62,056 bases of DNA. Source: an uncultured Pseudomonas sp. (GTDB taxonomy: Bacteria > Pseudomonadota > Gammaproteobacteria > Pseudomonadales > Pseudomonadaceae). Positions 17,627-27,279 of the stretch are shown one piece after another. A program made the translations under genes and the position numbers. The notes under the pieces are model-generated. The model ran no database searches. It worked only from the letters and a program-made list of their open reading frames with translations, and had not been told where the DNA came from. The stretch lies in NCBI RefSeq assembly GCF_913777995.1, contig NZ_CAJYVE010000045.1:1-62056 (forward strand), read 5' to 3'. How positions within the stretch are numbered: the first letter of the stretch is position 1; each line of letters starts with the position of its first letter.

Positions 17627-18982
17627 TCATTGACTGGGTGCGGTGCTCAAGGTGCGCTCGGCAGTGCTGCCTTGCCCGTACAGGCCACCCCACTCCGGGT
17701 AGGCCTGCGCTGGCACCTCGGTAAGGTCCAGGCCACGTTCCTCGGCATGCGCCGGCACTCGCAGGATGCCGGCCTTGGCGAGGGCGTAGGAGATGCCGTA
17801 GCCGGGGAAGAAGCCCAGCGCTGCCATCACCAGGGCGCCACCGAGCTGGCCGAAGAAGCTGATTTCCGGCATGCCGTTGACGTTCGGGTAGCCGGCCAGG
17901 AACAGGCCGCTGATGACCAGCCCGGCGAAGCCACCGAAGCCATGCACCGCAAAGGCGCCGACGGCGTCGTCCAGCCGGAGCTTGAGCAGCAGGTTGTTGA
18001 CCAGCGGCGCCAGGGCGGCGACGCCCATGCCGATCAGGTACGCCAGGCCGGGGTGGTAGAGGTCCAGGCCTGGCGCGACGGAAATGATGCCCACCAGCCC
18101 ACCGGACATCATCCAGTAGGGTTCGCGGGTGGTGAGATAAGCGCCGATCAGGCCGCCGGCGAAGCCCATCAGGGTGTTGAAGGAAAACGCCGAAAGGTTG
18201 GTCGGCTGCCCGTAGATGTTGATCCACTGGGCGCCGGACTGGTAGATGATGCAGCCGCCGAGAAAACCGAAGAAGCCGACGATGATCAGCATCAGGCCGA
18301 CCACGCTCATCGGCATGCTGTGGCCGACGATGGCGTTGGCGCTGCCGTCCGGGTTGAAGCGGCCGATGCGCGCCCCGAGGTTGATCAGCACACCCAGGGC
18401 GAAGAAGCCGGCGATCATGTGCACGACGCCGGCGGCGCCGACATCATGGTAGCCCCACTGGACGGTCAGCCAGCCTTGCGGATGCCAGCCCCAGGCCGCC
18501 GCCAGCAACCACAGGAACCCACCCAGCACGATGGTCATGATGATGAACGCGCTCATGCGTGCGCGCTCGATGATCGCGCCAGAAAGGATCGAGCCGGTGG
18601 TGGCGGCGAACAGCGCAAAGGCACCCCAGAAGATACCGGTGACGTTGTCTTTCACGTTGGGTCCCATGGACTGGCTCCAGGGCATGCCCGCCATCAGCGC
18701 GTCCATGCGCGGCACCAGGCCATCGGGAAAGGCGTTATAAACCGCCCAGCCCAGCAGGAACACACTCGGTACGATGAAGCCGAACGCGAGGATGTTCTTC
18801 ACCCCGGCCGCCAGGGCATTCTTCAGGCGCGAGGCGCCGATCTCGTAGGAAAGAAAGCCTGCGTGGATGCAGATCATCAAGGCGATGCACCACCAGTAGA
18901 ACATTTCCATGTTCAGGGTATTGGTCATCTCGATCATGGCCTTGAGCTCTTCGAGCGTAGGCGGTGTCTTCTGTTGTTCCAT
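17627..18982 (-). CDS. Ammonium/methylammonium transporter Amt (second, divergent copy)
   Basis: A 451-residue Amt channel, clearly different from the copy at 15728. It has a hydrophilic N-terminus (MEQQKTPPTLEELKAMIEMTN) instead of a signal peptide, and a longer polar C-terminal tail of about 40 residues. The pore histidines are retained in DVGAAGVVHMIAGF and AFAVHGFGGFAGL. ATG 18982 with GAGG upstream is preferred over more distal starts. Two unlike Amt genes beside the methylamine pathway suggest that one handles methylammonium. Confidence 0.88.
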   Translation of the reverse strand: MEQQKTPPTLEELKAMIEMTNTLNMEMFYWWCIALMICIHAGFLSYEIGASRLKNALAAGVKNILAFGFIVPSVFLLGWAVYNAFPDGLVPRMDALMAGMPWSQSMGPNVKDNVTGIFWGAFALFAATTGSILSGAIIERARMSAFIIMTIVLGGFLWLLAAAWGWHPQGWLTVQWGYHDVGAAGVVHMIAGFFALGVLINLGARIGRFNPDGSANAIVGHSMPMSVVGLMLIIVGFFGFLGGCIIYQSGAQWINIYGQPTNLSAFSFNTLMGFAGGLIGAYLTTREPYWMMSGGLVGIISVAPGLDLYHPGLAYLIGMGVAALAPLVNNLLLKLRLDDAVGAFAVHGFGGFAGLVISGLFLAGYPNVNGMPEISFFGQLGGALVMAALGFFPGYGISYALAKAGILRVPAHAEERGLDLTEVPAQAYPEWGGLYGQGSTAERTLSTAPSQ

Positions 18983-19163
18983 CACGGGATCCCTCGAAAC
19001 GATTGATTGGAATAGAGATACACCGGCAGGTAGGGGCAAGAGGTCGACGGTTGCTGACTGAGTTTCTTATTGGGGTGTGCCACGCGGCAGCCCGACCGGG
19101 CTGGCCTGGCGGCTCGGTGAAGCGTGGGGTGCGCCGAGCCGGTGCGTCGTGTGGGCAGGTGCC

Positions 19164-20168
19164 TCAAACAGGTCCGCCCGAGCCTTCCTTCTGCAACATG
19201 CCCTGGATCTGCTGCACCGACTCCTGGGTGCGTCGCGCCAGGTTGCGTACCTCGTCGGCCACCACGGCGAAGCCGCGACCCTGCTCGCCTGCGCGGGCCG
19301 CCTCGATGGCGGCGTTGAGTGCCAGCAGGTTGGTCTGTTCGGCCACGCTGCGGATGCCGCCGGCGACCTGGGCGATCTGCTGGTAAGTGGCCTGGATGCT
19401 GGCCTGCTCGCGCAGCTGCGAAGTGGCGGCGATTTTTTCGTCGCTGATTTCACGCACCGCGCCGGTGACGTAGCGCAGCTGGCCTTGGGCATCGCGCAGG
19501 CAGCGCCCGCGTTCGCGGAACCACAGTTCACCGCGCGTCTTGTGGCGCATGCGGTATTCGACGGCGTAGCAACCATCGCCCGCGCTGGCGACCATCGCGG
19601 CGTTGAAGGCTTGCATGACCTGTTGCAGGTCGTCGGCATTCACCACCTTGAAGTAGCTGTCCCAACCGTCGGGGAATTCTTCGGCGCTGTAGCCGATCAA
19701 TTCACGGAACTGCTCGGACCAGCGAATCACGTTCTGCTCGTGGTCAGGGTCGCCATCCACCACGTTCATGGCCCAGCAGCCCTCGGTCAGCGTGCGTTTG
19801 GTCAGGTCCCACACCTGCCGTTCTTCGTTCCACTGTTCGCGTTCGGCCTGCAGGGCGTGCAGGCGTTGCTCGCAGACGTCGCGTTCGCCGAGCAGTTCGC
19901 TGATCTGCGCCGTGGCTGCGGCCAGCTGTTGGTTGAGCGCCGCGTATTCTTCTGCGGTGCAGGGTGAGGGTGGTTGCTCTTCAGCCTGCCGACGGATGCG
20001 CTGCAGTTCATCCCACTGGCGTTGCAGCCTGTGCAGGCTGTCGTTCAAGCGGGGATTGCGCTGCAGGTAAGGCTGGGCACTGGCCGTATCCGGCTGGCTT
20101 GCAAAGAGACGTTCGAGCCATTGACTGAGTTCGTCGGCCAGGCTGCGGGACGCATTGTTGAACCACAT
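19164..20168 (-). CDS. Soluble PAS-containing methyl-accepting chemotaxis protein
   Basis: A 334-residue cytoplasmic receptor with no membrane helix. Residues about 45-115 are a coiled coil. About 120-245 are a PAS domain ([31 protein letters not shown]) with its PAC tail. About 260-325 are the MCP signalling tip ([38 protein letters not shown]). The protein stops shortly after the tip, so the returning helix is nearly absent, as in several Pseudomonas Aer-like proteins. It lies between the dmm-tmm-tdm operon and the Amt genes and may couple their metabolic state to swimming. Confidence 0.88.
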   Translation of the reverse strand: MWFNNASRSLADELSQWLERLFASQPDTASAQPYLQRNPRLNDSLHRLQRQWDELQRIRRQAEEQPPSPCTAEEYAALNQQLAAATAQISELLGERDVCEQRLHALQAEREQWNEERQVWDLTKRTLTEGCWAMNVVDGDPDHEQNVIRWSEQFRELIGYSAEEFPDGWDSYFKVVNADDLQQVMQAFNAAMVASAGDGCYAVEYRMRHKTRGELWFRERGRCLRDAQGQLRYVTGAVREISDEKIAATSQLREQASIQATYQQIAQVAGGIRSVAEQTNLLALNAAIEAARAGEQGRGFAVVADEVRNLARRTQESVQQIQGMLQKEGSGGPV

Positions 20169-20270
20169 GGGCCATCCTCCTTGATTGTGTTCACCCCGTA
20201 TCTAGCAATTCTCTTTCCAACCTGCCGCCGCAGTCCCGGTTGTTAAGCCCAACCACCGGCTTGTGGCTTG

Positions 20271-20342
20271 GTGGGAGCGGCTTTAGCCGCGAAAGCGCCA
20301 GGAAATTCACTGCATCTGCTGCGAAAATGCGGTCGCTCCTAC
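20271..20342. repeat. REP element, one arm truncated
   Basis: GTGGGAGCGGCTTTAGCCGCG followed by a spacer almost identical to that of the 2320-2409 pair (GGAAATTCA-TGCATCTG-TG-GAA-ATGCGGTCGCT). The inverted arm is shortened to GGTCGCTCCTACC. It separates tdm from the PAS receptor. Confidence 0.8.
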
Positions 20343-20367
20343 CTGGCCTAACTGACCAGTATTGCGC

Positions 20368-22713
20368 CTAGCCGCGCACCCGGGTTTTTTCCGGGTCGTA
20401 GGCCACCGTGCTGTTGGCGACCCGGGCGCGGATGCGCTTTTGCTGACCGTCGAGCTTGCCGATCTCTACCTGCGTGCCCGGCTCGCAATAACCCACGTCC
20501 AGCCGACACAGCGCAATATTGCTGCCCAGTACTGGCGAGCGGGTTGCGCTGGTGATCACACCGATCCGCGCCCGGCCGCTGTGCACGTCGTCGCCATGGG
20601 CCGCGGTTTCATTGCCTTCGAGCTGCAGCCCCACCAGCCGATGGCGGGGAGCGGCGGTGCGCCTTGTCAGGGCGTCACGGCCGATGAAGTCGGCGGTTTT
20701 GCTCTTTAGTGGCACACAAAAGCCGATACCGGCTTCGAAGGGGTCGGTTTGGTCGTCGAATTCATGGCCGGCGAACACCAGGCCGGCCTCGATCCGCAGC
20801 ATGTCCAGCGCTTCGAGGCCCATGGGCACCAGGCCCAGTGGTTCGCCCAACTGCCACAGGCGCTGCCACACCTGCATGGCGTCGTCGGGGTGGCACCACA
20901 GCTCGTAACCCAGTTCGCCGGTGTAGCCGGTGCGCGAAACCATGACCGGCGGCCCGTTGTAGTCATCCAGGCGGCCGACCAGAAAACGGAACCAGCCCAG
21001 TGCCTCCAGCCGTGGCTGGGTGCCGGGCGTCCAGATCATCCGGGCCAGCAACTCACGGCTCAGTGGACCTTGCACGGCGAGGTTGCTGATCTGCTCCGAG
21101 GCGCTCTTCACCCAGACCTTCATGCCCAGCGTCTCAGCCTGCTCGCGCAGCCAGATACCGGCGTAGTCCTCACCGCCTATCCAGCGGAACGCGTCATTGC
21201 CAAGGCGCAGCAGGGTGCCGTCGTCGAGCATGCCGCCGTGCGGGTAGCACATCGCCGAATAGACCACCTGGCCAATCGCGAGCTTGCGTACATCGCGGGT
21301 CAGGCAGTAGTCGAGCAGCGCTTCGGCATCCGGACCGAGCACGTCGAATTTGCGCAAGGCGCACAGGTCCATCACCGCCACGCGTTCGCGGCAGCCGTGG
21401 TATTCCTCCAGGGCGCCGTAGCCGTCGAAGTGCGAGGCCGTCCAGAACCCCCGGTAATCGACGAACTGACGGGTGAGCGTTGCGGTCGCGGGGTGAAAGG
21501 CGCTTTCGCGGGTCAGCAGCGGCTCGGCGTCAGGGGTTTTTCGAGTGGCCATGGCTAGACTGAAACGCTCCTTCTCGGAATACACGCGGATATGAATGTC
21601 GCTGGGCTGCCAGCCGTTGGCCGGGTCAATGTCATCCGGGCAGGAGGTGCTGGCACACACCAGGTCGGTAAGGGCCTTGAGCAGCACATAATCGCCGGGC
21701 CGCGACCAGGGCTCATCCAGGGTCAGTTGCTGCTGCGCGTCGAGGCCGGTGTTGTAGAAAAAATTGATCGCCGGCCAGCCGGCCCTTGCCTCGACACCGT
21801 GGGCATGCAGGACACGACTGATATTGCTGCTGCAATTGGCGTGGCCGAAATAACCCTGGGCTTCGTAATAGCGTGCGGTGCAGGCCAGGGCAAAGGTGTC
21901 GTGGCGGCCCACGGTGTCGCGTACCACCTCCAGCATGGGTTGCATAGTGTGGTCATAGAAGCGACTGAACAGCCCCGGCCCCGGATAGGCGCTGCCGTTC
22001 AGCGTGCGGGTGACGGTGGGGTCGAGGTCCACTTCGCGGCCGCTATCCAGGGCGCGTCGGTCGAAGGCGACGAAGTCCGAACATTGCCGCCCGGCGACAT
22101 CGATCACCTGAATGAACTGACCCGCCGCAACCGGGTAGTCGCGGGCGCTTCCCGGTTTGATGGTGAACTCGTCGACCAGCTCGCCCAGGGGCGCAGGCAG
22201 GGGCGGTGTCCAGATGCGCCGTGGGTTGGCGCGCTGGATCCGCAGCAGCAACTCGCTGGCGCGTTGCTGGCTGTCCACCGCCGTGTGCCGGTCCGGCGCG
22301 GCGACGATCAGCGTCAACGCCGTGCTGGCGACGAACTGCCGGCTGAAGCCTGCCGGGGTTTCGGCGGGCCACAGGCTGGCGGCATCGGGCAGATGGCGGC
22401 AGTCGATGTGCTGTCGACGCAGGCCGGCGGCCACATGTCGCGCCGTATGGCTGGGGGCGTGCAACAGGCGGGCAATGCCATCGGCGCCGCGCTGCCCGGC
22501 CAGGCCGAGGGCGCCCAGCGCTTCGCCGCCATCCTCGGTGAAGGCCAGCAACTGCGCGGGCTGGTCGCCCTCCAGGTCGATGACCGCCAGACGGTCACCG
22601 GCTTCCAGGGCCACTACGGTCAGCCCGCCGGGGGCGACACGGTGCTGCTCGCTGTCACGGGTCATGACGGACAGTGCCGGCTCCAGTGGCCGACTGATCA
22701 CGGGAAGGTTCAT
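20368..22713 (-). CDS. tdm: Trimethylamine N-oxide demethylase Tdm (DUF1989 + GcvT)
   Basis: A 781-residue two-domain protein. Residues about 170-370 are a DUF1989 domain; about 385-775 are a GcvT-type tetrahydrofolate domain ([15 protein letters not shown]). This is the architecture of Methylocella silvestris Tdm, which splits TMAO into dimethylamine and formaldehyde, with the THF domain capturing the C1. Cys278, Cys294 and Cys358 have the 16/64 spacing I recall for the three zinc cysteines of that enzyme. It is the last gene of the dmm-tmm-tdm operon, 8 bases after tmm, which makes the substrate assignment strong. Confidence 0.88.
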   Translation of the reverse strand: MNLPVISRPLEPALSVMTRDSEQHRVAPGGLTVVALEAGDRLAVIDLEGDQPAQLLAFTEDGGEALGALGLAGQRGADGIARLLHAPSHTARHVAAGLRRQHIDCRHLPDAASLWPAETPAGFSRQFVASTALTLIVAAPDRHTAVDSQQRASELLLRIQRANPRRIWTPPLPAPLGELVDEFTIKPGSARDYPVAAGQFIQVIDVAGRQCSDFVAFDRRALDSGREVDLDPTVTRTLNGSAYPGPGLFSRFYDHTMQPMLEVVRDTVGRHDTFALACTARYYEAQGYFGHANCSSNISRVLHAHGVEARAGWPAINFFYNTGLDAQQQLTLDEPWSRPGDYVLLKALTDLVCASTSCPDDIDPANGWQPSDIHIRVYSEKERFSLAMATRKTPDAEPLLTRESAFHPATATLTRQFVDYRGFWTASHFDGYGALEEYHGCRERVAVMDLCALRKFDVLGPDAEALLDYCLTRDVRKLAIGQVVYSAMCYPHGGMLDDGTLLRLGNDAFRWIGGEDYAGIWLREQAETLGMKVWVKSASEQISNLAVQGPLSRELLARMIWTPGTQPRLEALGWFRFLVGRLDDYNGPPVMVSRTGYTGELGYELWCHPDDAMQVWQRLWQLGEPLGLVPMGLEALDMLRIEAGLVFAGHEFDDQTDPFEAGIGFCVPLKSKTADFIGRDALTRRTAAPRHRLVGLQLEGNETAAHGDDVHSGRARIGVITSATRSPVLGSNIALCRLDVGYCEPGTQVEIGKLDGQQKRIRARVANSTVAYDPEKTRVRG

Positions 22714-22721
22714 GGCGACCC

Positions 22722-24092
22722 TCAGCTGGCAGACTTCAGGCGGTCGGCCGGTGCGTCGGCCAGGTAGGCCTGCAGCGAGTCATCCAGCGCCTCCAGCCAG
22801 GGCGTGTGGTGGGGCGTGGCCAGGGTGCCGGTGATCAACGAGCGATAGCACTTGTCGCGATAACCCATGATGTTTTCGTACTTGTCCTTCTTCCATTGCA
22901 GGAAGGTGGCGTTGACCTGGGCGATGTCGAAACTCGGGTAATCGGTGGCCTCGATCAGCTGGCGAATGTACTCGCCCTGAAACTCGAACATCTGCTGGGC
23001 GGTTTCCAGCATCTCTTCTTCCTGCCGCCAGGCCAGGTTCTCGGCGCGCATGTGCGCGCGGGCAGGCAGGGCGATGCGCCCCAGGATCACGTCGCGGGCG
23101 TACCAGGCCTGGGCATCGAACATGTTGAAGCTGTACCACTGGTCTTGCATGCCAAGGTAGATCAGCTTCGGGTTTGCCTCCCAGAACACGCCCTTGTACA
23201 GGTTCAGCGGCCACAGGCGGTTGCCGGTCTTCAGGCGCAGCGTTTCGGGCAGGAAGGGGAAATGATGCTTGTAGCCGGTACACAGGATGATTGCGTCGAT
23301 GTGCCGGCTGCTGCCGTCGACGAAAAACGCGGTGCTGCCCTGGACGTGGCTGAGCTGGGGTTTTTCCTCCCAGTTGGTTGGCCACCGGTAGCCCATCGGC
23401 GCGCTGCGGTAGCAACTGGTGATCGACCGGGCGCCGTACTTGTAGCACTGCGAGCCGATGTCTTCGGCGGAATAGCTGGCACCGACGATGAGCACGTCCT
23501 TGCCCTTGAACTCCAGCGCGTCGCGGAAATCGTGAGCGTGCAGCACGCGCCCGGCGAAGGCGGCGAAGCCGGGAAATTCCGGAACTTGCGGGGTCGAGAA
23601 ATGGCCGCTGGCGACCACCACGTAGTCGAAGGTTTCGCTGTAGGTGCGGTCGTTCAGGTGGTCGTGGGCGGTCACCCTGAACAGGGCCTGGCTGTCGTCG
23701 TAGCTGACCTCGCGAATGACCGTCGAGAAGCGAATGTAGGCGCGCACGCCGGCTTTCTCGACGCGGCCCTTGATGTAGTCCCACAGCACGGCGCGGGGTG
23801 GATAGGAACCCATGGGCCGGCCAAAGTGTTCATCGAAGCTGTAGTCGGCGAACTCCAGGCATTCCTTCGGCCCGTTCGACCACAGGTAGCGGTACATGCT
23901 GCCGTGCACCGGTTCGCCGTGTTCGTCCACTCCGGTACGCCAGGTGTAGTTCCACATACCGCCCCAATCGGCCTGCTTCTCGAAACAGACCAGTTCGGGA
24001 ATCTCTGCGCCGGCGGCTTGGGCTGACTGAAAGGCGCGCAACTGAGCCAGCCCACAGGGGCCGGCGCCGATGATGGCGACGCGTGGTTTCAT
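22722..24092 (-). CDS. tmm: Trimethylamine monooxygenase Tmm (flavin-containing monooxygenase)
   Basis: A 456-residue class B flavin monooxygenase that oxidises trimethylamine to TMAO with NADPH and oxygen. The FAD motif GAGPCG starts at residue 9. The FMO signature F-x-G-x3-H-x3-F lies at 179-189 ([11 protein letters not shown]; the terminal Phe is typical of bacterial Tmm). The NADPH motif GASYSAED starts at 204. ATG 24092 is chosen because AGGAG precedes it; a longer frame upstream lacks support. It sits directly before tdm and after the dimethylamine monooxygenase genes. Confidence 0.93.
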   Translation of the reverse strand: MKPRVAIIGAGPCGLAQLRAFQSAQAAGAEIPELVCFEKQADWGGMWNYTWRTGVDEHGEPVHGSMYRYLWSNGPKECLEFADYSFDEHFGRPMGSYPPRAVLWDYIKGRVEKAGVRAYIRFSTVIREVSYDDSQALFRVTAHDHLNDRTYSETFDYVVVASGHFSTPQVPEFPGFAAFAGRVLHAHDFRDALEFKGKDVLIVGASYSAEDIGSQCYKYGARSITSCYRSAPMGYRWPTNWEEKPQLSHVQGSTAFFVDGSSRHIDAIILCTGYKHHFPFLPETLRLKTGNRLWPLNLYKGVFWEANPKLIYLGMQDQWYSFNMFDAQAWYARDVILGRIALPARAHMRAENLAWRQEEEMLETAQQMFEFQGEYIRQLIEATDYPSFDIAQVNATFLQWKKDKYENIMGYRDKCYRSLITGTLATPHHTPWLEALDDSLQAYLADAPADRLKSAS

Positions 24093-24165
24093 GCTGGATT
24101 CTCCTGTATGCCGGTGTGCGATCAAGCCCACTTGGAGGGCGGGCATAGCGAAGGTGACGAGGGCT

Positions 24166-25296
24166 TCAGCCTTTGGCGGTGCGTTTGGCTTTCTCGGGGT
24201 CATCGAAGGGCAGGCGGTGGGCGATGGCGCTCACCTGCAGACTGCCGCGCACCTGCAGTGCTACGCCTTGCTCGGCGATATCCGGTTCGACCCGGGCGAT
24301 GGCCATGGAGCGGCCGCTGAGGCGCGAATACATGGCGCAGGTGATGACGCCGACCTGGCTTCCGGCATGCCAGAGGGTGTCGCCGGCCTCGGCAGCGACC
24401 TGGCCGTCGAGCAGCACGCCGAAGATCTTGAAGCGCTCCCTGCCTTGGTGGCGGTAGTGCTCACCCGCGCCGCGGAAATCGCGCTTGCCGGGCGACACGG
24501 TGAAGTCCAGACCCAGCTCCCACAGGGTGTCGCCGGCCTTCTGATCGGCAAAGGGGTACATCTGCGAGTTGTCGTAGGGGAAGAACAGCAGGTAGCTCTC
24601 TACCCGTAACCAGTCCAGGGCGGTAAAGGCACAGGGGATGATGCCGTACGGCTTGCCGCGCTCAAGGATGCTGTCCCAGATCAGCGGCGCATCGGCGGCC
24701 TTGCAGAAGATTTCATAGCCGCGTTCGCCGGTGTAGCCAGTGCGCGAAATCATCACCGGGCGGCCGAACAGCCGGGTCTGCAGGTGATGAAAGTACGCCA
24801 GCTCGCGGATCCCGGGCACATGCTCGGCGAGGAAGTCCACGGCGACCGGACCTTGCAGCGAGAGGTCATGCAGGTCGTCGTCGAACAGTACCGCGACCTG
24901 GCGGCCCTGGGCCGAGCGGATGAGCATCTCGTAGCCGCTGCCGGCGCCGTGCACCACCATGAACGCGTTAGGCCCGGTGCGGTAGACGATGCAGTCGTCG
25001 ATGAAGGTGCCGTCTTCGTCGAGCAGGCAGGCGTATACCGATTTGCCGGGGTACAGCTTGGCCATGTCGCGGGTGGTGGCGTAGTCGAGCAGGCTTTCGG
25101 CGTGCGGGCCGACATAGTGCACCTTCTTCAGGCCCGAAACGTCCATTAGCCCGGCGCGGGTGCGGATCGCTTCATGGTGGTCGGCCAGGTCGCTGGCGTA
25201 GGTCCAGGCGGTGCCCATGCCGTTCCAGTCTTCCAGGTTCGAGCCAAGTGCCAGGTGGCGTTCGCGGAGCGCGCTGAGGCGCCAAGAGTTGGCCAT
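24166..25296 (-). CDS. dmmD: Dimethylamine monooxygenase-associated GcvT protein DmmD
   Basis: A 376-residue aminomethyltransferase-fold protein ([28 protein letters not shown]). GcvT-like proteins bind tetrahydrofolate. In the heme-dependent oxidative N-demethylase of Pseudomonas the delta subunit of this type traps formaldehyde as methylene-THF. It follows dmmA by 24 bases. It is not the glycine-cleavage T protein, because no gcvP or gcvH is nearby and the neighbours are dmmABC and tmm. Confidence 0.85.
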   Translation of the reverse strand: MANSWRLSALRERHLALGSNLEDWNGMGTAWTYASDLADHHEAIRTRAGLMDVSGLKKVHYVGPHAESLLDYATTRDMAKLYPGKSVYACLLDEDGTFIDDCIVYRTGPNAFMVVHGAGSGYEMLIRSAQGRQVAVLFDDDLHDLSLQGPVAVDFLAEHVPGIRELAYFHHLQTRLFGRPVMISRTGYTGERGYEIFCKAADAPLIWDSILERGKPYGIIPCAFTALDWLRVESYLLFFPYDNSQMYPFADQKAGDTLWELGLDFTVSPGKRDFRGAGEHYRHQGRERFKIFGVLLDGQVAAEAGDTLWHAGSQVGVITCAMYSRLSGRSMAIARVEPDIAEQGVALQVRGSLQVSAIAHRLPFDDPEKAKRTAKG

Positions 25297-25320
25297 GGAA
25301 AAATCCTCGTAGGGTGGTTG

Positions 25321-26337
25321 TCAGGCTTCGGGGTCGAACGGGCGCAGCCAGTCCACCAGGGTCTGGCGGTAGCGGGTCATGCCCTTGTAGTCGGCGATGG
25401 CATCTGGCAAATCGCGGATCACTCGGTGCATACGACGCGCCCAGGCACGGTTGCCGACCAGTTCGTCCATGCTGATCAGGTAGGTGCGGATGCTGAACAG
25501 CAGGGCGTTGGAGCGCGGCAGGCGGGCCATGTGTTGTAGCTCCACGCGCAGGTGGACCAGGCGGCCGACGTTATCCGCGGTCACCGAACCCCGGTCGCTG
25601 CCCCATTCGTGAAAGGTTTCCGGTGAGGTGTCCAGGCGCGGGTTGATGGTCAGCGTCCAGTTCAGGCGGCGTACCGGGTGGCCGACCTGGATGTTCAGCA
25701 GAAACTTCAGGGCGCGTTCGAAGATGCCCATCTGGTGGGCCATCGGCACGGGCGAATGCCACTGCTTGAAGCTCATGCCGGCATCGAAGCGCAGCGACCA
25801 GTCGGCCGGGCAGGTGACCATGCCGGCGTCCATGAACAGGTCGCCATTGCGTTGATCCAGCAGCGCGAAGTCGCCCTGCATCTGCCGGGTGATGTATTCC
25901 AGAGGCTCGTACGGCAGGCTTTCGGCATCGCCAAAGGTGAACGACTGGTCGATGCCCATGGTCAGGTTCTGCCAGCGCCAAGCCGTGCCATCACGCTGCA
26001 GCTGGAAATACTGCGGGTAATCAGCCGCCAGGCGTTCCATGAGCATTTCCAGCAGGTCCCAGGCAGCCACGGCCATGTGCGGCATGACCAGGCAGCGCCC
26101 CGGGTCGCGCTCCAGCACCCGCGCGCGCTCGGCCATCTCCGAGAGGTAGTGCTCGTCCACGTCGAAGCTGTGTTCGAACACCGAGCCTGGGTCACGCGAG
26201 AGCGCCGGCTCGATGTTCACCGAGTACTGGTAGGTGTCCTCCGGAAAAGGAAAGGGAAAACGCGCGATGGCGGCGGGGCTGTTGCGAAAGCTGAAGTCGT
26301 CCCGGTAGGTTTCTGCCGGCTTGAAGGTCAGGGTCAT
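25321..26337 (-). CDS. dmmA: Dimethylamine monooxygenase heme subunit DmmA (DUF3445)
   Basis: A 338-residue DUF3445 protein. The family hallmark is the C-terminal RVELQHMARLPRSNALLFSI segment. In Pseudomonas mendocina the homologous alpha subunit is a PAS-fold heme enzyme that demethylates dimethylamine to methylamine and formaldehyde. Subunits supplying electrons (dmmB), the small protein (dmmC) and THF binding (dmmD) are adjacent. ATG 26337 follows dmmB by 15 bases. Confidence 0.88.
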   Translation of the reverse strand: MTLTFKPAETYRDDFSFRNSPAAIARFPFPFPEDTYQYSVNIEPALSRDPGSVFEHSFDVDEHYLSEMAERARVLERDPGRCLVMPHMAVAAWDLLEMLMERLAADYPQYFQLQRDGTAWRWQNLTMGIDQSFTFGDAESLPYEPLEYITRQMQGDFALLDQRNGDLFMDAGMVTCPADWSLRFDAGMSFKQWHSPVPMAHQMGIFERALKFLLNIQVGHPVRRLNWTLTINPRLDTSPETFHEWGSDRGSVTADNVGRLVHLRVELQHMARLPRSNALLFSIRTYLISMDELVGNRAWARRMHRVIRDLPDAIADYKGMTRYRQTLVDWLRPFDPEA

Positions 26338-26352
26338 GAAGCGTCTCCGGTG

Positions 26353-27279
26353 TCAGATATCGAGCAGGATCGGGCTGCCGCAGCCACGCGAGACGCAGGG
26401 CATCAGGCTGCTGGCGCGTTCATCGCTGGCGAGAAACAGGTCGCGGTGCTGCACGTCGCCTTGCAGGTAGGGCGTTCGGCACTGGCCACAGACGCCCCCG
26501 CGGCACAGGTTGGGCAGCTCCACGCCGGCCGCTTCCAGGGCTTCGAGCAGGCTCTGCTCGGCGGCCACGTCCAGCTGTCGGCCGCTGCGTACCAGGTGCA
26601 CCCGGAACGGCTCACCCGGCTCGGGGGCGGTAAAGGCTTCCCAATGCACGCGCGTGCTGGGCCAGCCAAGGGCCTGGCTCTGTTCGCGCACGGAATCGAG
26701 CAGTGACTGCGGTCCGCAGGCATACACGTGACTGCCGAGCGGTCGCTGGCCCAGCACCCGCTGCAGGTCGAGACGGCGTTGGCCGCTTGCGTAGACATGT
26801 AGACGCTCGCCCAGACGTTCACGCAGGGTCTCGACGTAGGCGTCGCTGACTCCGGCGCGGTAGGCGTAGTGCAGCTCGAATGCCGCGCTGCGGCGTAGCA
26901 GCTCGGTAATGTGGGCAAGGAATGGCGTGATGCCGATGCCGGCGGCGATCAGGATATGCAGCCGTGCGGTGCTGTGCAGGGCAAAGAGGTTGGCCGGTGC
27001 CGAGATCCGCACGTGGTCGCCGGCCTGCAACTGCTCGTGTACGTAGCGCGAGCCACCACGAGAGTGGGCCTGCAGGCGGATGGCGATTCGATAGTGGCGC
27101 GTGTCGCCGGGGTCGCTGATCAGCGAGTAGGCGTTGCGCTTGCCGTTGGGCAAGTGCAACTGCACATGGCTGCCGGCAGAAAAGGCAGGCAGCGTGCCAT
27201 CGAGCGCTTCGAGTGACAGTTCGCGGATCACCGGCGTGATCATCCGCGTCGCGCTGACCCTGACCTCGAAGGCGCTCAT
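26353..27279 (-). CDS. dmmB: Dimethylamine monooxygenase reductase subunit DmmB (FMN, NAD(P)H, 2Fe-2S)
   Basis: A 308-residue reductase of the phthalate dioxygenase reductase/VanB type. It has an FMN-binding barrel (RNAYSLIS), a nucleotide-binding domain (IAAGIGITPFLAHI, YACGPQSLLDSV) and a C-terminal plant-type ferredoxin with the C-x4-C-x2-C cluster (CRGGVCGQC) and a fourth Cys near residue 296. It passes electrons from NAD(P)H to the DmmA heme. Its ATG overlaps the dmmC TGA (ATGA). Confidence 0.9.
   Translation of the reverse strand: MSAFEVRVSATRMITPVIRELSLEALDGTLPAFSAGSHVQLHLPNGKRNAYSLISDPGDTRHYRIAIRLQAHSRGGSRYVHEQLQAGDHVRISAPANLFALHSTARLHILIAAGIGITPFLAHITELLRRSAAFELHYAYRAGVSDAYVETLRERLGERLHVYASGQRRLDLQRVLGQRPLGSHVYACGPQSLLDSVREQSQALGWPSTRVHWEAFTAPEPGEPFRVHLVRSGRQLDVAAEQSLLEALEAAGVELPNLCRGGVCGQCRTPYLQGDVQHRDLFLASDERASSLMPCVSRGCGSPILLDI

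Noticed and set aside
24166-25296. Glycine cleavage T protein (gcvT)
   Set aside because: No gcvP or gcvH nearby and the gene lies inside the dmm-tmm operon.
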